Shown here: positions 6,449-8,498 of the stretch, in pieces
How positions within the stretch are numbered: position 1 is the stretch's first letter
How the letters are laid out: each line of letters begins with the position of its first letter
Assembly (NCBI GenBank): GCA_026386835.1
Contig: JAPLMV010000089.1
Location: forward strand, 1 to 8,498
Direction: 5' to 3'
DNA from: Planctomycetota bacterium
GTDB taxonomy: Bacteria; Planctomycetota; Phycisphaerae; Sedimentisphaerales; Anaerobacaceae
DNA length: 8,498 bases
Position numbers and translations under genes: made by a program
Notes under the pieces: generated by a model
Seen by the model: only the letters and a program-made list of their open reading frames with translations
The model's database searches: none
Told to the model about the DNA's origin: nothing

Positions 6449-7534
6449 CTATTCAGCGACTTTTGTCGCCACAAGGTCACCGACCTGGCTTGTCGAGTAT
6501 CCCATCTTGCCTGCTGCCAATGATTTGAGCTTGTTGGCTGTCGCCCACTTGACGGCATCTTCTATTTTCTTGGCTGCCTTTTCCTCACCCAGCGTCTCTA
6601 ACATCATCTGCCCTGCGCAAATCGCCGCCAATGGATTGATGACACCCTGGCCGGTATATTTCGGAGCGCTGCCGCCGATTGGCTCAAACATGCTCACGCC
6701 TTTGGGGTTTATATTGCCGCCCGCTGCGATGCCCATTCCGCCCTGCGTTATAGCGCCAAGGTCGGTAATGATGTCGCCGAACAGGTTGCCGGTAACAAGA
6801 ACATCGAACCATTCGGGACTCTTGACCATCCACATACAGGTAGCGTCAACATGATAATAATCCCTGCGGATATCGGGATATTCTTTTTGCCCCATTTCGT
6901 GGAAGGCCCTTTCCCACAAATCATAAATGTATGTAAGCACGTTTGTCTTTCCGACAAGGGCTAACGTATTTTCGCTTCCGACTCCGCGGGCTTTTTTGCC
7001 GTATTTTCTTGCGTACTCAAAGGCATATTTCAAACATCTGTCAACCTGAAAACGAGTGTAGACGGCAGACTGAACCGCAACCTCGTTCGCTGTGCCTTTC
7101 ATTGTAAAGCCGCCTGTGCCGGTATACGCATCGCCGGAATTTTCACGGACGACTGCATAATCTATCTCTTTAGGACCTTTACCTTTCAAAGGACATTCAA
7201 CGCCGGGGAATAATCTTACCGGCCTCAAATTTATATACTGGTCAAGGTCGAAACGTGCTTTTAGCAGGATGCCTTTTTCGAGAATGCCGGGCTTTACATC
7301 TGGATGCCCAATTGCACCCAGCAGTATTGCATCGAACTTGCGAAGCTCCGCAACGGCACTATCCGGCAGGGTCTCGCCTGTCCTTTTATATCTTTCGCCG
7401 CCGAAATCAAAATTGGTCAAATCGAGCTTGAACTTGAATTTCGCAGCAGTCGCTTTTAATACTTTTACAGCCTCTGCTACCACTTCCGGCCCGGTACCAT
7501 CGCCCGGCATCACTGCAATTTTGTACGTTTTCAT
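6449..7534 (-). CDS. leuB: 3-isopropylmalate dehydrogenase (LeuB-type), isocitrate/isopropylmalate dehydrogenase family
   Basis: It is predicted to oxidatively decarboxylate 3-isopropylmalate in leucine synthesis. From ATG 7534 it has 361 residues, the normal length. GDGTGPEV at 11-18 is the family N-terminus. The substrate loop EKGILLKARFDLDQYINLRP (86-105) resembles the actinobacterial LeuB version, with substrate arginines R94, R104 and R130 (VVREN). Next come Y137, K196, D230 and the signature NLFGDIITDLGA at 250-261 with metal ligands D254 and D258. The cofactor loop GGSAPKYTGQGVINP (287-301) is unusual: K292-Y293 match NADP-dependent isocitrate dehydrogenase, and G287 replaces the usual histidine. 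The start is set by GAAAGGA at 7545-7539. A TTG five codons earlier lies within that site. It converges on the nuclease gene with 24 bases between stops and no clear terminator. A related decarboxylating dehydrogenase role is the main alternative. Confidence 0.83.
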   Translation of the reverse strand: MKTYKIAVMPGDGTGPEVVAEAVKVLKATAAKFKFKLDLTNFDFGGERYKRTGETLPDSAVAELRKFDAILLGAIGHPDVKPGILEKGILLKARFDLDQYINLRPVRLFPGVECPLKGKGPKEIDYAVVRENSGDAYTGTGGFTMKGTANEVAVQSAVYTRFQVDRCLKYAFEYARKYGKKARGVGSENTLALVGKTNVLTYIYDLWERAFHEMGQKEYPDIRRDYYHVDATCMWMVKSPEWFDVLVTGNLFGDIITDLGAITQGGMGIAAGGNINPKGVSMFEPIGGSAPKYTGQGVINPLAAICAGQMMLETLGEEKAAKKIEDAVKWATANKLKSLAAGKMGYSTSQVGDLVATKVAE

Positions 7535-7536
7535 CG

Positions 7537-7545
7537 TTTCCTTTC
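7537..7545 (-). promoter_or_regulatory. RBS of leuB
   Basis: On the minus strand GAAAGGAAA precedes ATG 7534, with four bases between GGA and the start codon. It rules out the TTG at 7549, which is upstream of it and would place the ribosome site within the coding region. Confidence 0.65.
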
Positions 7546-7562
7546 TCAATTTTTCAAATTTT

Positions 7563-7585
7563 AACCACGGACTAACGCGGATAAG
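7563..7585. repeat. Degenerate dispersed repeat (ACCACGGAnTAACnCGGAT type)
   Basis: ACCACGGACTAACGCGGAT closely resembles the ACCACGGATTAACACGGAT repeat that I recall from intergenic DNA of many bacteria, and contains the same internal near-duplication (ACGGACTA, GCGGATAA). It lies in the leader region upstream of leuB. Recognition is from memory. Confidence 0.45.
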
Positions 7586-7652
7586 CTATGAAACCGAAGC
7601 TTCCAGTTTGTCAGGTGTAATGCGTGAACGAAGTCACAATACCCGAATTAAC

Positions 7653-7674
7653 GTGGTCGTCTCGTGGACGCCAC
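7653..7674 (+). other. Strong hairpin upstream of the IS110-like fragment
   Basis: GTGG-T-CGTC at 7653-7661 pairs with GACG-CCAC at 7667-7674 around the loop TCGTG: eight base pairs with one bulged T. It is followed by AAATTTTAT, which is too short a T-run for a confident terminator. In IS110 elements the non-coding end before the transposase encodes the bridge RNA, so this could be a relic of one. That is inference from position only. Confidence 0.35.
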
Positions 7675-7685
7675 AAATTTTATAA

Positions 7686-7698
7686 CAGGAGGCTCCTG
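7686..7698. repeat. Perfect 13-base palindrome containing a Shine-Dalgarno sequence
   Basis: CAGGAGGCTCCTG is CAGGAG, a central G, then CTCCTG. It contains AGGAGG, the strongest ribosome-binding sequence in the window, and abuts the ATG at 7699. A five-pair stem with GGC in the loop could hide the site in RNA. Confidence 0.6.
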
Positions 7699-7794
7699 AT
7701 GGATAAGTATATCGGATTTGACATTGACAGCAAGAAAATTTCGGTGAGTGTGGTAGAATCAAAAACCCCTAAGTTTGAGAACTTTGGTTTCTTG
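7699..7794 (+). pseudogene. Truncated 5' remnant, probably an IS110-family transposase
   Basis: The ATG at 7699 follows AGGAGG (7687-7692) and begins MDKYIGFDIDSKKISVSVVE. This strongly resembles the start of IS110-family DEDD transposases, where the D in the GFD segment is the first catalytic residue (D8 here). The likeness fades after about 30 residues. The frame stays open to 7887 (62 codons), but its last part is simply the antisense of the queE 3' end, so only the N-terminal tip remains. A full IS110 transposase has more than 300 residues, so this cannot be active. The assignment rests on recalled N-terminal similarity, and a genuine short gene with a strong ribosome site is the alternative. 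The right end given here is approximate. Confidence 0.45.
7761..7790 (-). terminator. Candidate Rho-independent terminator of queE
   Basis: Read on the minus strand, AAACC (7790-7786) pairs with GGTTT (7767-7763), and AAGTT (7784-7780) pairs with AACTT (7775-7771) around the loop CTCA, with a small uneven internal loop between the stems. The outer stem runs into five T residues (7765-7761). It starts about 23 bases beyond the queE stop. It overlaps the IS110-like fragment, so the match may be fortuitous. Confidence 0.35.
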
Positions 7795-7812
7795 GGAATT
7801 AAAATATTGTTA

Positions 7813-8493
7813 CTATGTGCCCGGCTGGTTGTTCCAGAGCAGTACATGGAGGCGACTGCAGAAGGTAAAGCCGGTTTCTTTGCATAAATCGGCTACCATA
7901 GGCGACTTAGCCAAAAATTCATCCCTCGCGGCGGCCTGCGGCATCAGCATTACCTTTTCAGGAACAACGTTTCCAAGTTTACTTAGCGTCTGCTGGATTT
8001 CCGGCAAATCATTTACTGAATCAACAACGAATTTGAGTTGATACTCATAGTTATCAATCAGCTCGCTGAGAACCGCTAAATTGAGCCGTGAACCCTCGTG
8101 AATCGCCGCGAGCCCAGGGTCTTTGGGTGTGGAATTGCTTAATTTGGGACTTATACTCATCAAGTCGCAGGGCATATCGGGGATAAATTCGATGCCTGCG
8201 GTTTCAATGGTGATGTGTTTGCCGCAGGCCTTGAGGCCTTTTGCCAACTGCGGCAAATCCCGATTTATCATCGGCTCTCCGCCGGTAATTACAACGAATT
8301 TGCACGGCCATTGCTTAATGTTATTGATTATTTCTTCGATGCTGTAATCGTGTCCTGAGGCGGGGTCTTTTGCATATCCGGTATCGCACCACCGGCATCG
8401 CAGCGAACAGCCGGCCAAACGGATAAAGGCGCTGGGGACGCCGGCTAAAAGTCCTTCGCCCTGCAATGAATAGAAAGTTTCACTTATATTCAT
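7813..8493 (-). CDS. queE: 7-carboxy-7-deazaguanine synthase (radical SAM)
   Basis: QueE converts 6-carboxy-tetrahydropterin to 7-carboxy-7-deazaguanine, a step toward preQ0 and the tRNA nucleoside queuosine. It uses a 4Fe-4S cluster, S-adenosylmethionine and magnesium. The 226 residues are complete, from MNISETFYSLQGEG to the family-like tail RLHVLLWNNQPGT. Cluster cysteines are C29, C33 and C36 in the radical-SAM CX3CX2C arrangement (GCSLRCRWCDT), with T38 at the position that contacts magnesium in the family. The SAM-contacting GGEP lies at 71-74, and QGEG at 11-14 begins the QueE-specific N-terminal segment. The ATG at 8493 is only five bases from the window edge, so its ribosome site and any preQ1 riboswitch cannot be seen. 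No other queuosine gene is in view. Confidence 0.94.
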   Translation of the reverse strand: MNISETFYSLQGEGLLAGVPSAFIRLAGCSLRCRWCDTGYAKDPASGHDYSIEEIINNIKQWPCKFVVITGGEPMINRDLPQLAKGLKACGKHITIETAGIEFIPDMPCDLMSISPKLSNSTPKDPGLAAIHEGSRLNLAVLSELIDNYEYQLKFVVDSVNDLPEIQQTLSKLGNVVPEKVMLMPQAAARDEFLAKSPMVADLCKETGFTFCSRLHVLLWNNQPGT

Positions 8494-8498
8494 TTGGT

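Noticed and set aside
7535..7549. TTG start at 7549 for leuB
   Set aside because: It lies just before and in frame with the GAAAGGA ribosome site. ATG 7534 gives the standard family N-terminus.
7586..7620. Minus-strand promoter for leuB (CTGACA with a CATAGC-like -10)
   Set aside because: The -10 matches only three of six bases at 18-base spacing, too weak to list.

Overview
The window reads as ordinary chromosomal sequence from a bacterium, most likely an uncultured planctomycete of the Phycisphaerae or Sedimentisphaerales kind. That placement is inference. It rests on the style of the QueE and LeuB-like proteins, the homoserine dehydrogenase / ApgM-like / aspartate kinase gene order, the mixed use of Shine-Dalgarno and SD-less starts, and intergenic gaps littered with short dispersed repeats. 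No marker gene settles the taxonomy.

Layout, left to right. Positions 1-433 are non-coding and dense with small structured or repeated pieces: a hairpin-rich block at 38-147, a dispersed repeat at 261-284, a heptad repeat at 291-311, a perfect -10 box at 327-332 and a terminator-like hairpin at 377-408. Next is a sodium:alanine/glycine symporter (434-1771, +). A 179-base gap holding a candidate promoter leads into an operon-like run on the plus strand: homoserine dehydrogenase (1951-3267), an ApgM-type phosphoglycerate mutase homologue (3305-4495), aspartate kinase (4506-5750) and a membrane-anchored thermonuclease-like protein (about 5807-6424). Converging on it from the minus strand is a LeuB-type 3-isopropylmalate dehydrogenase (6449-7534). 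A 278-base gap holds a short plus-strand fragment that looks like the start of an IS110-family transposase. The window closes with queE (7813-8493, minus strand), complete but cut off from its upstream region.

The genes mostly concern amino acids. LysC makes aspartyl phosphate and Hom makes homoserine. The gene between them belongs to a family proposed to replace homoserine kinase, so three steps toward threonine may lie side by side, with aspartate semialdehyde dehydrogenase and threonine synthase elsewhere. LeuB serves leucine synthesis and the symporter imports small neutral amino acids. QueE belongs to queuosine/7-deazaguanine synthesis.

No plainly new multi-gene system is visible. The points most worth checking are the probable non-orthologous homoserine kinase, a LeuB-like enzyme with an NADP-type cofactor loop, a possible attenuator before the symporter, a possible internal start in lysC, heptad repeats sitting just ahead of the SD-less genes, and the IS110-like remnant.
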